Assembly (NCBI GenBank): GCA_018398585.1
Contig: JAGTTD010000010.1
Location: forward strand, 31,660,638 to 31,724,637
Length of the DNA: 64,000 bases
Reading direction: 5' to 3'
Origin: Simmondsia chinensis
Taxonomy: Eukaryota > Streptophyta > Magnoliopsida > Caryophyllales > Simmondsiaceae
Both the position numbers and the translations under genes were made by a program. Below the pieces are notes generated by a model. That model saw nothing but the letters and a program-made list of their open reading frames with translations, made no database searches and was not told the origin of the DNA. Each line of letters opens with the position of its first letter. Position 1 is the stretch's first letter. Shown here piece after piece: positions 1-11,934 of this stretch.

Positions 1-356
1 TAGTTCATTACCCTAAGCCCTAATTTAAATACTAACACAGGCTTAGTGCTTGTAGCCTAAGCCTCCTAAACCATTGTCACAGTAGAATATAATGACGGGA
101 TACGAATAATACTACCTTGAATTCATTCTCTGAACTAACGACAATTGAATTGACACTTTTAGTTTATCCTTAGTTTTGCTATTTTAGTTAACAAATTATT
201 TAAACCCACTCAAAACTTGATTTCAACCGCTCGTTAATAACAAAATCCAACTTAACTCCGATTCCTTGCGGATACGACCCGTATACCCTATTTAGCTACG
301 ACGATCCCGTACGCTTGCGAGTAGACGGTTTTAAAACATATTTTAAAATCACATCA
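1..356 (+). repeat. Element A 5' LTR, 3' portion
   Basis: Matches the last part of the LTR at 4537-5476 closely and ends in the same CACATCA. Relative to the 3' LTR it contains a 34-bp extra segment near position 37 (or the 3' LTR has lost it). The upstream part lies outside the window. Confidence 0.85.
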
Positions 357-362
357 AGTTTT

Positions 363-379
363 TGGCGCCGTTGCCGGGG
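363..379 (+). other. Primer binding site of element A (tRNA-Asp type)
   Basis: TGGCGCCGTTGCCGGGG lies 6 bp after the LTR end. It is the reverse complement of the acceptor-stem end of plant tRNA-Asp. The leader from 380 to 571 is a T-rich low-complexity stretch without a gene. Confidence 0.85.
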
Positions 380-571
380 AATCGGTAGGCTAAGTTGAGT
401 TAAAAATTAATGAGTTATTTTCTATTTTTATTTTTATTTTTATTTTTATTTCTATTTTCTTCGTTAAAAAAAAAAAACCTTTTTTCTTTTTCATTAATTT
501 ATTTTTTCTATTTTATTATTTTTATTTATTTAATTTTTTATTTATTTTAATTATTAATTTTTTTATATATT

Positions 572-3005
572 ATGGCTGATTTTACACCACGTACGATTGG
601 GGACCACTTCATTCCCCAAACGTATGTCGCACCCATTGGGGTTACGTTACCTGTCGTGGGTAATGTTAACTTCGAGCTTAAACTTGAGATCATCAACATG
701 CTTCCCATTTTCTATGGGAAGCTGATTGAGAGCCCATATGAACACCTTGATGCGTTTATAGAAATTTGCGAAACTTGTCATCATCAAGGTGTCTCAACTG
801 AAGCTGTTTGGCTACGTCCTTTTCCATTCTCGTTAAAGGATGTAGCCAAAAGGTGGTTTCTGTCTCTTCCGAGAGGTGAAATCACCACTTGGGTTGACCT
901 CCAGCAAAAGTTCCTCATCAAGTTTTATCCTAAAGCCAGAACTATGGCTGTTAGATGTGCAATCAACAGCTTTGAACAAAAGGATGGGGAACAATTTCAT
1001 GAGAGTTGGGACAGATTTAAGGGCCTCCTTAGAAGCTGCCCCCACCATAGGTCACCCAAGTGGGCTCTTGTGCAGAATTTCTACGATGGTCTCACAGCTT
1101 CCAACAAACAAATGGTTAATGCTTCATGCGGGGGAGCATTTAACCAACAAGATGAGGACGAGGCATGGACGCTATTTGAGCGCCTCAACGAACACTCTTT
1201 CGACCAAGCCTCTTCTGTGAGGGTGGTTAGACGGGGTATACATGGTGTCTACGAAGTAGCATCCAACGATAATATCAACCGTAGACTAGACGCCATTAGT
1301 AGGAAGATAGATCAGATTATGAATTTGCATGTGAATCCTACTAATGTGCGCATGGTCAATGCAGTTGAGTAATCAAGTGGTATTACTCCGTGTGACATTT
1401 GTTCGAGCGAGGACCATTTTGTGCTTAATTGTTTATATGCATCACAATTCTCCGGATATGTGCAGGAACAGGTTCATGCAGCTCAAGGATAGCGAGCCAT
1501 TCTCAAACACTTACAATTCTGGGTGGCGCGATCATCCGAACTTCTTGTGGAAACAAGACGCCAATCAATGTCAACCCACGAAACAACAAGATCCCAGCTT
1601 TATAGGTAACGTGCACCCTCGCGTTTTTCAGGGAAGGCACAAGTATGATGTTCAACCTCACTCCAATATTTCTCATAATGATCCTCCTCCTCCACCTCCA
1701 GGATTTATGTCACAGTTTAAGGAGCGTATGCTCCAGTTTATGGAGGAAATCACACAACTAGTTCGGTCTCACTCACAATCTATTGCCAAATTTGAGACCC
1801 AGATAGGACAGTTGACCCACGGACTGAATAGGATAGAGGAAGGGAGGTTACCCTCCCAAATACTCACAAACCCCACAGGATCAACTAGTTCTACCCCTAG
1901 CTTGCTCATTTCTGAGTAAGCTCAGATTGTGTCAGTTTCAGGAGAGGAGAACCTTAGGGAAGTTGAGGTTGAAACTGAGAAGGATGTAACTCCCCCTCCC
2001 ACTGCTGATAAGGAGGGATCACGAGAAAGGGTTTTTGAACCAGTCGTCCCTTTTCCTCCGGCCCTTATAGGACCGAAGAAGAAGGACAACCCTAAGAAGG
2101 ATGAGCTCATAGATGTATTTAAGGACGTGAAGATCAACTTACCATTGATTGAAGCCATCAAACACATTCCTATGTATGCCAAGTTCCTCAAGGACCTTTG
2201 CACCAAAAAGAAGCGCGCACAAGCGCATATCCCAAAGAAGGTCTGGCTCACCGAGAAGGTGAGTAGTATTTTAGTATCAGGTGTCCCACCCAAGTTTTGA
2301 CCCTGGGGCTTTTACAGTTCCATGCGTCTTAGGAGAGCGTTACACTAGTAGAGCCTTGCTAGATCTAGGAGTGAGTGTAAACCTCATCCCTTAGTTTTTT
2401 GGGAATTGACTATAGGAGACCTTAAGCCAACGAATGTTACACTTCAGTTGGCTGATAGGACAGAGCGAGTACCCCGTGGGGTAGTGGAAGATGTACTTAT
2501 CAAGGTTGACAAGTTTTTCTTCCCTGTTAATTTTCTCGTCTTAGTTATAGACCCTACTCCTAGGCAAAAGCACAACGCTCCTATTATTCTAAGTCAACCG
2601 TTTCTAGCAACGGCTGATGCTGTTATTCACTGTAGGATAGGAGTGTTGGAGGTTTCTTTTGGAAACCTCAAGGGAAAATTGAAGGTCTCGAACTTTGTTC
2701 GACACCCTAAGACCGAGGACGAGTTGGAATGCTATAGGGTTGATGATATTGACCCTTTGGTAGAGCCGGGTAAGCCCGATTCTACTAAAAGTGATTATTG
2801 TAATAGTGTCCTTGTCTGTGTCGATAGCTGTGCTTCATCACCTATACTTGGTAGGCTAGAGATTTGCGACCTCGATGCTGGTAATGCTTTCCTCCTTGCT
2901 ATTCACGGGTCTAGAAACGCTGTTGGTTTTTGGGATCGTCCTTACTGGGTCAACCTGAATTCTATGGCAGACATTGCCTCGTATTTTGGCTACATTGTGC
3001 TCTAA
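572..3005 (+). pseudogene. Broken gag-protease gene of element A
   Basis: The ATG at 572 opens a 266-codon gag N-terminal frame (retrotransposon gag capsid core, about residues 85-180). It ends at a TAA exactly where element B continues in frame into its zinc knuckle. Further damage: a TAG near 1489 followed by a frame change, a TAA at 1917-1919, a 2-bp deletion near 2298 that shifts frame, and stops near 2393-2412. The protease motif reads DLGVS where B has DLGAS. The last open part (2406-3005) carries the rest of the retropepsin-like fold and the conserved tail. It is clearly homologous to B along its length but cannot make one product. Confidence 0.9.
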
Positions 3006-3736
3006 ACTGCGTCTAGCTGAAGACATTAAACTTAGCGCTCTTGGAGGCAACCCAACCTACTTTTAATTTTGTTTTTCAACATGAACTCTCTCAGTTGTAG
3101 TTCCTTTTATTATCCCTACCATGCTAACTTTATTTCTCTTTTACTAAACACTTGTATAATCCCTATTTCTAACACTACTTGCAAGTCTGTTTAGTATTTT
3201 GTCTTCTATGTCTTCAATTGCAGCTTGCTATTTATGTCATCCCTTTTTGGATTTGCTCACCACGCATAGCTGAATATGCCATACTTCAGGTCGTCTCTTT
3301 CCTTTCCTTGCTTGTATTTACTTTCGTTGATTTGCATTGAGGACAATGCAAGGTTTGGGTTTGGGGATGGCAGATAAAAGTCAACTTTGTTTGTCCTTAA
3401 AGCTTAATTTGGCATAAATTAGCTACACTTTTGAAGGATAAATGAGTATAAGGTTGTTTGTGACCCTTATTGTAGACTAGTTCTGAGATGTACCTTGATG
3501 ATTAGAATGTTTATGAGATGAGATTATTACTAGATCAGACTTTTGAATCCATATTTTTGTCTTTTAACTAGTAAGTGAGATTATTACTTTTCACCCTTAA
3601 TCTTATGGCATATCATACTGTTTGGGTCGAAATAATAGTTATAACTTTAGGAATAGGAATCCACTATTCTAGTTCTAACAATGTTGAAATCAATTGTACA
3701 TTTCTTTATCTTAAGTAACCCCTTAAAAAAAGTGAG

Positions 3737-3919
3737 AGGTTGGTTCTTATAGACCCTGTGTCTCGAGCAAGTAAGCCCGTAGGGGTATCTTAAAACCTGG
3801 TACCTTGACCCAACTGGGTCTAGAGCTGCAGGTCGAAAGCACGCTACATGGGCTACAGGGAAAGCTTAAGAAGAATCAACTTTGTAGTTACTAAAATAAG
3901 CACTAATACCTAAAAAAAA

Positions 3920-3981
<62 letters not shown>

Positions 3982-4115
3982 GGTTGTGCTAACGGATTAG
4001 GTTGTGGATCCTTAAGACTCGAGCCATTAGGTCCATAGGGGTCTCTTAAAACTTGGTACCTTGAGCCAACTAGATCAGGAGCTGCCGGCCGAAAACTAGC
4101 TACATGGGTCTAAGG
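3737..4115 (+). repeat. Imperfect tandem duplication of about 256 bp
   Basis: A block starting with a TTGGTT motif and containing CTCGAG, a GGTACCTTGA core and a GCTACATGGG core occurs twice (CTCGAG at 3762 and 4018). Element B has the block only once (7264-7390), so the duplication arose in A or its own sublineage. Confidence 0.75.
3926..3979 (+). repeat. Uninterrupted poly-G run of 54 bases
   Basis: Fifty-four consecutive G residues preceded by an A-rich run, sitting at the joint between the two copies of the 256-bp duplication. Element B has only a 7-base C run in the comparable area. The run could form G-quadruplexes, or its length may be a sequencing or assembly artefact. Confidence 0.95.
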
Positions 4116-4520
4116 GAGACACGTCTAACCATGCTAAAAAAAAAAAGAGAAAAAGGAAAAGGGGAAAACAAGAGAGAAAAGAGAAGCCTTTTGATTTCAT
4201 TATTGATTTGCAGTGAAGGGTTAGGATAACTTGTTCCTTTAATTATTACCTTTATGTTTTCTTAAAGTCGGAGGGTTTTGAAGTAAGACAAATGGGAGAG
4301 AAGTTCTAAGATCACTCACTAGTAAAAAGACCTTAATGACGATGACTTAAGTTAGAACGAGTACAATAATAACATCACATAAGGATTTGCTACTCTCAAC
4401 TATACTCTAAAATATGATTGAAAAATAATTTTCACAAGTGACTTTTGCTGTTAAATGCCTGACTCGACTTTTTCGCCAGTAGCTAGTTTAAATTGAATCT
4501 TGCTTGAGGACAAGCAAGGT

Positions 4521-4536
4521 GTGGGTTTGGGGATAT
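4521..4536 (+). other. Polypurine tract of element A
   Basis: GTGGGTTTGGGGATA-type purine-rich sequence immediately upstream of the TGATG start of the 3' LTR. The same motif, inverted, precedes the 3' LTR of element B. Confidence 0.75.
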
Positions 4537-5476
4537 TGATGCGCTTGATTTTTATATATTTATTTTCCATTCATGTCATATATTCGGCTTTTACATGTGT
4601 GTTTTGTTGTAATCTAGGTACAATTTGGCTTAGAATACAATGGAGCAAACAAAGGTTGAAAAGTGGAAAAATCAAGCACTATCGAGGCATAATTGAAGAC
4701 TACTTCGAGAAACCCGACCACGTGTGGAAAAGAATGACCAACTAGGTTGTAATTCGGTAACTCAAATAGATCTCTATGGAGGAGTAGACGTTTAGTTTAG
4801 GGATGAAGGACGGATAGCCGTTCGTATCCCAGATTTATATTTTATTGTAAACAATGGTTTTGTTATATTATATACACACCCCTATGGGGAATTTATAATC
4901 ATTGTTTGGTTTTCTTGGTGTGAGCTTGTAGCCATGTTAAGATTTTCAAATTATTAGCGTTAGTCTACGTGCTTGTAGCCTAGACTATAACATAACTGGT
5001 TTTCATGCGTGGTTAGGGTTGAGGTTATACCCAATCCTAAATACAATCTTTATACAAATTAATATTTGGTTAGAAGTGATAAAGAAATTAAGTAGTGCTA
5101 ATGAGATAACCTATGCTACATGTAAGGATGATATGATAGGTTATGCCTTTAGACTAGTTAATTACCCTAAGCCCTAATTTAAATACTAACCCATTGTCAT
5201 AGTAGAATATAATGACGGGATACAAGTAATACTGCCTTAAATTCATTCCCTGAACTAACCTCAATTGGATTGACACTTTTAGTTTATCGTTAGTTTTGCT
5301 ATTTTAGTTAACAAATTATTTAAACCCACTCAAAACTTGATTTCAACCGCTCGTTAATAACAAAATCCAACTTAACTCCGATTCCCTACGGATACAACCT
5401 GTATACCCGATTTAGCTACGATGATCTCGTACGCTTGCTAGCAGACGGTTTTAAAACACACTTTAAAATCACATCA
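4537..5476 (+). repeat. Element A 3' LTR
   Basis: 940 bp, TGATGCG at the start and CACATCA at the end. It is homologous to the LTRs of element B in the opposite orientation. Confidence 0.85.
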
Positions 5477-5493
5477 AGTTTTTGTCAAAAGGT
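5477..5493. other. 17-bp junction between inverted elements A and B
   Basis: The two 3' LTR ends face each other across only 17 bp, making a near-palindromic joint. The first 8 bp after A's 3' LTR (AGTTTTTG) equal the bases that follow A's 5' LTR at its PBS. Confidence 0.8.
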
Positions 5494-6861
5494 TGATGTG
5501 TTTTAAAAGAGTGTTTTAAAACCATCTCCTTGCAAGCATATGAGATCGTCATAGCTTTATCGGGTATACGGGTCATATCCACAGGGAATCGTGTTAAGTT
5601 AGACTTAGTGATTAACGACCGGTTTGAATTCAGGGTTTTTGTTGTTTCAATAATTTGTTAACTAAAATAGTAAAACTAAATATAAATTAAAGGTGTCAAT
5701 TCAATTGAGGTTAGTTGAGGGAGTGAATTTAGGGTAGCTTAACACGTATCCCCTCATTATATTTTACTTAGGCCGATAATTTGAAGGACTTAGGCTACAA
5801 GCTCGAAGCCTGGGTTAATATATAAATTAGGCTTAGGGTAATGAACTAGTCTAAAGGCATAACCTATCTTAGCACCCTAAGTGTAGCATAGGTTATCTTA
5901 TTAGTACTACTTAAATCCTTTGTTACTCCTAATTCAATATTAATTTATATAAAAGATTGGTTTCAGGGTTGGATACAATCTCAACCTAGATCACGCGTGA
6001 AATCCTATTGTGTTATGGTTTAGGCTACAATCACTAGACTAATCACTGCAAAGTTGGAGATCTAGTCATGGCTACAAGCACACATACAAAAATATCCAAC
6101 AATCATGAAGAACTCCCCATAGGGGTGCGAATATAACATAACTAAACCAATAGTCAAAAGTATAATATAAATCTTGGATACGGGCGGCTGCCCGCCCTTC
6201 CTCTCTAAACTAAGAGTGTTTACTCCTCCATAGGAGTTTTACACATCATAAAACTCAAAGAAAGTAAGACACAATGCGTAAAAATAAATAGAAGAATAAA
6301 CTCCCTTAATTGATGTTAATGTTGGTCCTTGCTTTGATTCCCCGGTACTCTGACCACCTGCGCTTTGGCATTTGAGAACCCTTTAGAACTCATAGCGGCT
6401 TCGGGAAGGAGAGGAGAAGGAGAGGCGTGGCTAAAGATCCCAAAAACAATTAGGTTTTTGGTATTTAAACCGGAATTGTGTGGTGTGTGTAGTGGCGTGT
6501 TGTGCCGCCCTCTTTTTTTCCTCTCGTCCATATATATGTATTATATTTTATATAATATACAATATAATATATAAATATAATATAATATATAATATTATAA
6601 AATATATATATTTACTAACCATGAAACCTATTTGGGTTACCGAATTGCAACCCGATTGGTTATTCTTTTCCACATGTTGTCGGGTTTCCCAAAGTGGCAT
6701 TCAATTATGCCTCGATTACGTTTGATTCTGTCACTTTTCAACCTTTGTTTGCTCCGTTGCGTTCTAAGCCAAAATGTACCTGGATTGCAACAAAATATAT
6801 ATGTAAAAGCCAAATATATTGTGGGAATGAAGAATAAAATATATAAATATAAGGCACATCA
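5494..6861 (-). repeat. Element B 3' LTR
   Basis: 1368 bp. Read on the element's strand it starts TGATGTGCC and ends CACATCA. It contains an AT-rich microsatellite (6526-6612, mostly TATAA-type units) that differs in length from the other LTR. Confidence 0.85.
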
Positions 6862-8173
6862 ACATCCCCAAACCCACTCCTTCCATGTCCTCAAGTAAGA
6901 TTCAGCTCAAACTAGCTAAAGATGGAAAGTTTAGTCAGGCATTTAATCGCAAAGGTCACTTGTGAAAATTATTGTTCAATTATATTTGAGAGTGTACTTG
7001 AAAGTAGCGAATCCTTATGTGACGTTATTATTGCACTAGTTCTAACTTAAGTCTTCGTCATTAAGGTCTTTTTACTAGTGAGTGATCTTAGAACTTCTTT
7101 CCCCTTCGTCTTACTTTAAAAACTCTCCGACTTTAAGAAGACATAAAGGTAATAAGTAAAGAAACAATTTATCCTAACCCTGAAATCTAAAGCTTCTCTT
7201 TTTTCTTTTGTTTTCCCCTCTTCCCCCCCTTTTTTTTATTTTTTATTTCATTTGGTTAGGCGTGTCTCCCTTAGACCCATGTAGCGAGTTTTCGACCGGC
7301 AGCTCCCGGCCCAGTTGGCTCAAGGTACCAGGTTTTAAGATACCCCTACGGGCTTACTTGCTCGAGACACAGGGGCTACAAGAACCAACCAGTCACTTTT
7401 TTTTTTAAGGGGTTACCCAAGATAAAGAAATGTACAATTGATTTCATCATTGTTAGAAGTAGAATAGTGGATTCCTATTCCTAAAGTTATTACCATTATT
7501 TCGACCCAAATAGTAGGATATATCACAAGATTAAGGGTGAAAAGTAATAATCTCACTAACTAGTTAAAAGACAAAAATACGAATTCAAAAGTCTAATCCA
7601 GCAATAATCTTGTCTCATAAACATTCTAATCATCAAAGTACATCTCAAAATTGGTCTACAATAAGTGTCACAAACAACCTTATACTCATTTATGCCTTTA
7701 AAAGTGTAGATAATTTATGCCAAATTAAGCTTAAAGGACAAACAAAGTTGACTCTCATATGCCATCCCCAAACCCAAGCCTTGCATTGTCCTCAATGCAA
7801 ATCAACGAAAGTAAATACAAGCAAGGGAAGGAAAGAGATGACCTGAAGTATGGCATATTCAACTATGTGTGGCAAGCAAATCCAAAAGGGGAAGACAGAA
7901 ATAGCGAGCTACAATCGAAGACATAGAAGACAAAATACTAAACGGACTTGTTAATAGTGTTAGAAATAAAGAGCGTACAAGTGTTTAGTAAAAGAGAAAC
8001 AAAGTTATCATAAGAGGAATAATAAACGGATCTGCAATTGAAAGAGAGTTTATGCTTAAAAAAATAAATAATAATAAATAAAATAAAACTAAACTAAACT
8101 AAAGATAGGTTGGGTTGCCTCCCAAGAGCGCTAAGTTTAGCATCTTCAGCCGGACGCAGTTTAGAACATGAGA
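6862..8173 (-). other. Non-coding 3' region of element B with PPT
   Basis: No gene. The PPT is the inverted purine tract next to the LTR at 6862-6880. The region contains the single copy of the block that is duplicated in A. Confidence 0.7.
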
Positions 8174-10609
8174 TCAACCAAAATTTGAGGCAATGTCTGC
8201 CATAGAACTCAAGTTGATCCAGTAGGGACAATCCCCAAACCCAACAGCGTTTCGAGACCCGTGACTATCAAGGAAGGAAACGTTACCAGCGTCGGGGTCA
8301 CAAATCTCTATCCTACTAGGTGTAGGTGATGAAACACAACTATCGACACTGACAGGGACACTATTATAATAAGCACTTTTAGTAGAATCGGGCTTACCTG
8401 GCTCTACCAAAGGGTTAATATCATCAACCTTGTAGCCTTCTAACTCGTCCTCAGTCTCAGGGTGTCGAACAAAGTTCGAGACCTTCAATTTTCTCTTGAG
8501 GTTTCTAAAAGAAACCTCCAACACTCCCGTCCTACAGTGAATAACAGCATCAGCCGTTGCTAGAAACGGTCGACTTAGAATAATAGGAGCGTTGTGCTTT
8601 TGCCTAGAAGTAGGGTCTATAACTAAGACAATAAAATCAACAGGGAAGACAAACTTGTCAACCTTGACAAGTACATCTTCCACTACTCCACGAGGTACCC
8701 GCTTTGTCCTATCAGCCAACTGAAGTGTAACATTAGTTGGCGTAAGGTGTCCTACTCCCGATTCCTTAAAAATTGAGTAAGGACTAAGGTTTACACTCGC
8801 TCCTAGATCTAGTAAGGCTCTACTACTGTAACGCTCACCTAAGACACATGGAACTGTAAAAGCTCTAGGGTCTCGAAACTTGGGTGGGGCGCCTGACACT
8901 AAAATGCTGCTCACCTTTTCAGTGAGCCGGACCTTCTTCGGGGTATGCGCTTTAGCGCACTTCTTTTTGTTACAAAGGTCCTTGAGGAACTTGGCATACA
9001 TAGGGATGTGTTTAATAGCTTCGATCAACGGTAAGTTGATCTTCATGTCCTTAAATAAGTCTATAAGCTCAGTCCTCTTTTGGTCATCCTTCTTCTTCGG
9101 TCCTTTAAGGGCCGAAGGAAAAGGGACAGTAGGTTCAGCAAACCTACCTTGTGGGCCCTCCCTGTCAGCAGTGGGGGATAGGTTCGTGCTCTCCCTCTCA
9201 ACCTCGACCTTCACATCTCGAAGGTTCCCCTCCCTAGACACTGACACAACTTGCTCGCGAGGGTGCAAGTTTGGGCTAGAGCTAGTTGACCCTGCTGGAA
9301 GTGTGAGAGGTTGAGAGGGTAAAATCTCTTCCTCTCGTCTATGAAGTGCTTGGGCCAATTGTTCTATCTGGCATTCTAATCTTGCTGTATACTGAGAGTG
9401 AGACCGAACTAGTTGTGTGGTGTCTTCCATAAAGTAGAGCATATGCTCCTGAAATTGCAAAGTATATCTTGAAGGTGGGGAAGGAGGGTTATCATGGGTA
9501 ACATTGGAGTGAGGTTGAGTATCATACCTGTGCCCTCCCTGCAGAATGGGAGGGTGCGCGTTACCTACAAAGTTGGGTTTTTGTTGTCTCATGGGTTGAT
9601 TATGATTGGCGTTCTGCTTCCATAAGAAGTTCGAATGATCACGCCACCCGGGATTGTAGGTGTTGGAGAACCGATCGCTATTTCCTGAATATCCTTGAGT
9701 TGTATGAACCTGTTCCTGTACATATTCGGGAAATTGTGTTACATATAAACAATTAAGCTTAGAGTGGTCCTCACCCGAACAAGTGTCACACAGAGTAATA
9801 CCACTTGGTGACTCAACTGCATTGACCATGCGCACATTAGTAGGATTCACATGCAAGTTCATAATCTGATCCATCTTCCTACTAAAGGTATCTAGTCTAC
9901 GGTTGATGTTATCGTTGGGTGCTATTTCGTAGACACCATGTGTACTCCCTCTAACCACCCTCATAGAAGAGGCTTGGTCGAGAGAGTGTTCACTGAGGTG
10001 CTCAAATAGCGTCCATGCGTCGTCCTCATCTTGTTGGTTAAATGCTCCCCCGCAAGAAGCATTAACTATTTGCTTGTTGGAAGCCGTGAGACCATCATAG
10101 AAGTTCTTCACAAGAGCCCACTTGGATGACCCGTGGTGAGGACAGCTTCTAAGGAGCTCCTTAAATCTGTCCCAACTCTCGTGGAATTGTTCCTGATATT
10201 TTTGTTCAAAGTAGTTGATTACACGTCTAACAGCCACAGTTCTGGCTTTAGGATAAAACTTGATCAAGAATTTTTGCTGGAGGTTAGCCCAAGTGGTGAT
10301 TTCACCTCTCGGAAGAGACTGAAATCGCCTTTTGGCTACATCTTTTAACGAGAATGGAAAAAGACGCAGTCGAACAGCATCAGTTGAGACACCTTGATGA
10401 TGACAAGTTTTGCAAATTTCTATAAACGCATCAAGGTGCTCGTATGGGCTCTCAATCGGCTTCCCATAGAAAGTGGGAAGCATGTTGATGATCTCAGGCT
10501 TAACTTCGAAGTTTGCGTTACCCACGGCAGGTAACGTAACTCCGACGGATGCGACGTACATTTGGGGAATGAAGTGGTCCCCAATTGTATGCGATGCAAA
10601 GTTAGCCAT
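8174..10609 (-). CDS. Gag-aspartic protease polyprotein of element B (intact, 811 aa)
   Basis: Predicted particle protein plus protease of a Ty3/gypsy (Athila-like) element. I chose the ATG at 10609 rather than one 20 codons upstream because the following residues (MANFASHTIGDHF) match the start of the copy in element A, and the extra leader is T-rich UTR. Domains: retrotransposon gag core about residues 85-180; CCHC zinc knuckle about 274-287 (C-x2-C-x4-H-x4-C, CDTCSGEDHSKLNC); a proline- and lysine-rich linker; retropepsin-like domain with active-site motif LLDLGASVNL near residue 601, where the usual DSG/DTG is DLG as in many plant Athila-type proteins. It ends in TGA at 8174 with no reverse transcriptase behind it. 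The frame is open end to end although the LTRs have diverged. Function as a particle protein is inferred from the family. Confidence 0.88.
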   Translation of the reverse strand: MANFASHTIGDHFIPQMYVASVGVTLPAVGNANFEVKPEIINMLPTFYGKPIESPYEHLDAFIEICKTCHHQGVSTDAVRLRLFPFSLKDVAKRRFQSLPRGEITTWANLQQKFLIKFYPKARTVAVRRVINYFEQKYQEQFHESWDRFKELLRSCPHHGSSKWALVKNFYDGLTASNKQIVNASCGGAFNQQDEDDAWTLFEHLSEHSLDQASSMRVVRGSTHGVYEIAPNDNINRRLDTFSRKMDQIMNLHVNPTNVRMVNAVESPSGITLCDTCSGEDHSKLNCLYVTQFPEYVQEQVHTTQGYSGNSDRFSNTYNPGWRDHSNFLWKQNANHNQPMRQQKPNFVGNAHPPILQGGHRYDTQPHSNVTHDNPPSPPSRYTLQFQEHMLYFMEDTTQLVRSHSQYTARLECQIEQLAQALHRREEEILPSQPLTLPAGSTSSSPNLHPREQVVSVSREGNLRDVKVEVERESTNLSPTADREGPQGRFAEPTVPFPSALKGPKKKDDQKRTELIDLFKDMKINLPLIEAIKHIPMYAKFLKDLCNKKKCAKAHTPKKVRLTEKVSSILVSGAPPKFRDPRAFTVPCVLGERYSSRALLDLGASVNLSPYSIFKESGVGHLTPTNVTLQLADRTKRVPRGVVEDVLVKVDKFVFPVDFIVLVIDPTSRQKHNAPIILSRPFLATADAVIHCRTGVLEVSFRNLKRKLKVSNFVRHPETEDELEGYKVDDINPLVEPGKPDSTKSAYYNSVPVSVDSCVSSPTPSRIEICDPDAGNVSFLDSHGSRNAVGFGDCPYWINLSSMADIASNFG

Positions 10610-10828
10610 ACTAAAAAAAAACCTAATTAAAATTAACAAATTAAATAAATAAATATAAACAAAAGGCAAAGAAAAAAAAAACAGAAAAGTAAATTAATGA
10701 AAATAGAATAAAAATTAAACTAATGAAAAATAAATAAGTTTTTTTTTTTTAATGAAACAGAATAACTAAATGAATCAAAATGACAATAAATCGCTCGTCA
10801 ATTTTTAAAATCAACTTAGCCTACCGAT

Positions 10829-10846
10829 TCCCCTGCAACGGTGTCA
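10829..10846 (-). other. Degraded primer binding site of element B
   Basis: The inverse complement reads TGACACCGTTGCAGGGGA, the tRNA-Asp-type PBS with three changes (compare TGGCGCCGTTGCCGGGGA in A). The leader between it and the gag start (10610-10828) is A-rich on the + strand and holds no gene. Confidence 0.75.
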
Positions 10847-10852
10847 AAAACT

Positions 10853-11889
10853 TGATATGATTTTAAAGAGTGTTTTAAAACCGTTTACTCGCAAGCGTAC
10901 GAGATCGTTGTAGCTAAATCGGGCATACGGGTCGTATCCACAGGGAATCGTGTTAAGTTAGACTTAGTGATTAACGAGGAGTTTGAATTCAGGGTTTTTG
11001 TTGTTTGAATAATTTGTTAACCAAAATAGTAAAACTAAATATAAATTAAAGGTGTTAATTCAATTGAGGCTAGTTTAGGGAGTGAATTTAGGGTAACTTA
11101 ACACGTATCCCGTCATTATATTTTACTTAGGCCGATGATTTGAAGGACTTAGGCTACAAGCTCTAAGCCTGGGTTAATATATAAATTAGGGCTTATGTTG
11201 ATGAAATAGTCTAAAGGCATAACCTATCTTATCACCCTAAGTGTGGCATAGGTTATCCATTAGCACTACTTAATTTTTTGTTACTCCTAATTCAATATTT
11301 ATTTATATAAAAGATTGGGTTCAGGGTTGGGTATAACCTTAACCCTGACCACGCGTGAAATCCTGTTATGTTATGGTTTAGGCTACAAGCACAAGACTAA
11401 TCGCTGCAAAGTTTGAGATCTAGTCATGGCTACAAGCACACATACAAAAATATCTAACAATCATGGAAAACTCCCCACAGGGATGCGAATATAACATAAC
11501 TATACCAATCGCAAAAAATATAATATAAATCTGGGATACGGGCGACTACCCGCCCTTCATCCCTAAACTAAGAATGTTTACTCCTCCATGGGAGTTTTAC
11601 ATATCATAAAACTCAAAGAAAGGAAGACACAATGCGTAAAAATAAACAGAAAAATAAACTCCCTTAATTGATGTTGAAGTTGATCTTTGCTTTGATTCCC
11701 CAGTACTCCGACCACCTGCGCTTCGACGTTTGAGAGCCCTTTGGAACTCGAGCGGCTTGGGGAAGGAGAGGAGAAGGAGAGGGGTGGCAAAAGATCCCAA
11801 AAATAATTAGGTTTTTGGTATTTAAACCGGAATTGCGGGTGTGTATAGTGGCGTGTTGTGCCGCCCTCTTTTTTTTTTTTTTTCTCCTG

Positions 11890-11934
<45 letters not shown>

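Larger units (their letters stand above)
3006..4536 (+). other. Non-coding 3' internal region of element A
   Basis: No gene is seen. The sequence aligns with the equivalent region of element B (6862-8173, inverted) but is longer because of an internal duplication around a poly-G run. It ends in a purine-rich PPT (about 4521-4536) directly before the 3' LTR. Confidence 0.7.
1..5476 (+). mobile_element. Element A: non-autonomous gag-protease LTR retrotransposon (5' LTR cut by window edge)
   Basis: The element runs from a partial 5' LTR through PBS, a broken gag-protease region, a 1.5-kb non-coding tail, a PPT and a complete 3' LTR. LTR ends read TGATG...CATCA. The PBS complements the 3' end of plant tRNA-Asp, as in Athila-type Ty3/gypsy elements. 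No reverse transcriptase, RNase H or integrase is present in the roughly 4.2-kb interior, so this fits the TR-GAG class (terminal-repeat retrotransposons with only a GAG-type frame). Element B, inverted next door, is the same family. Mobility would need pol proteins in trans. Family assignment is inference; structure is seen. Confidence 0.85.
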
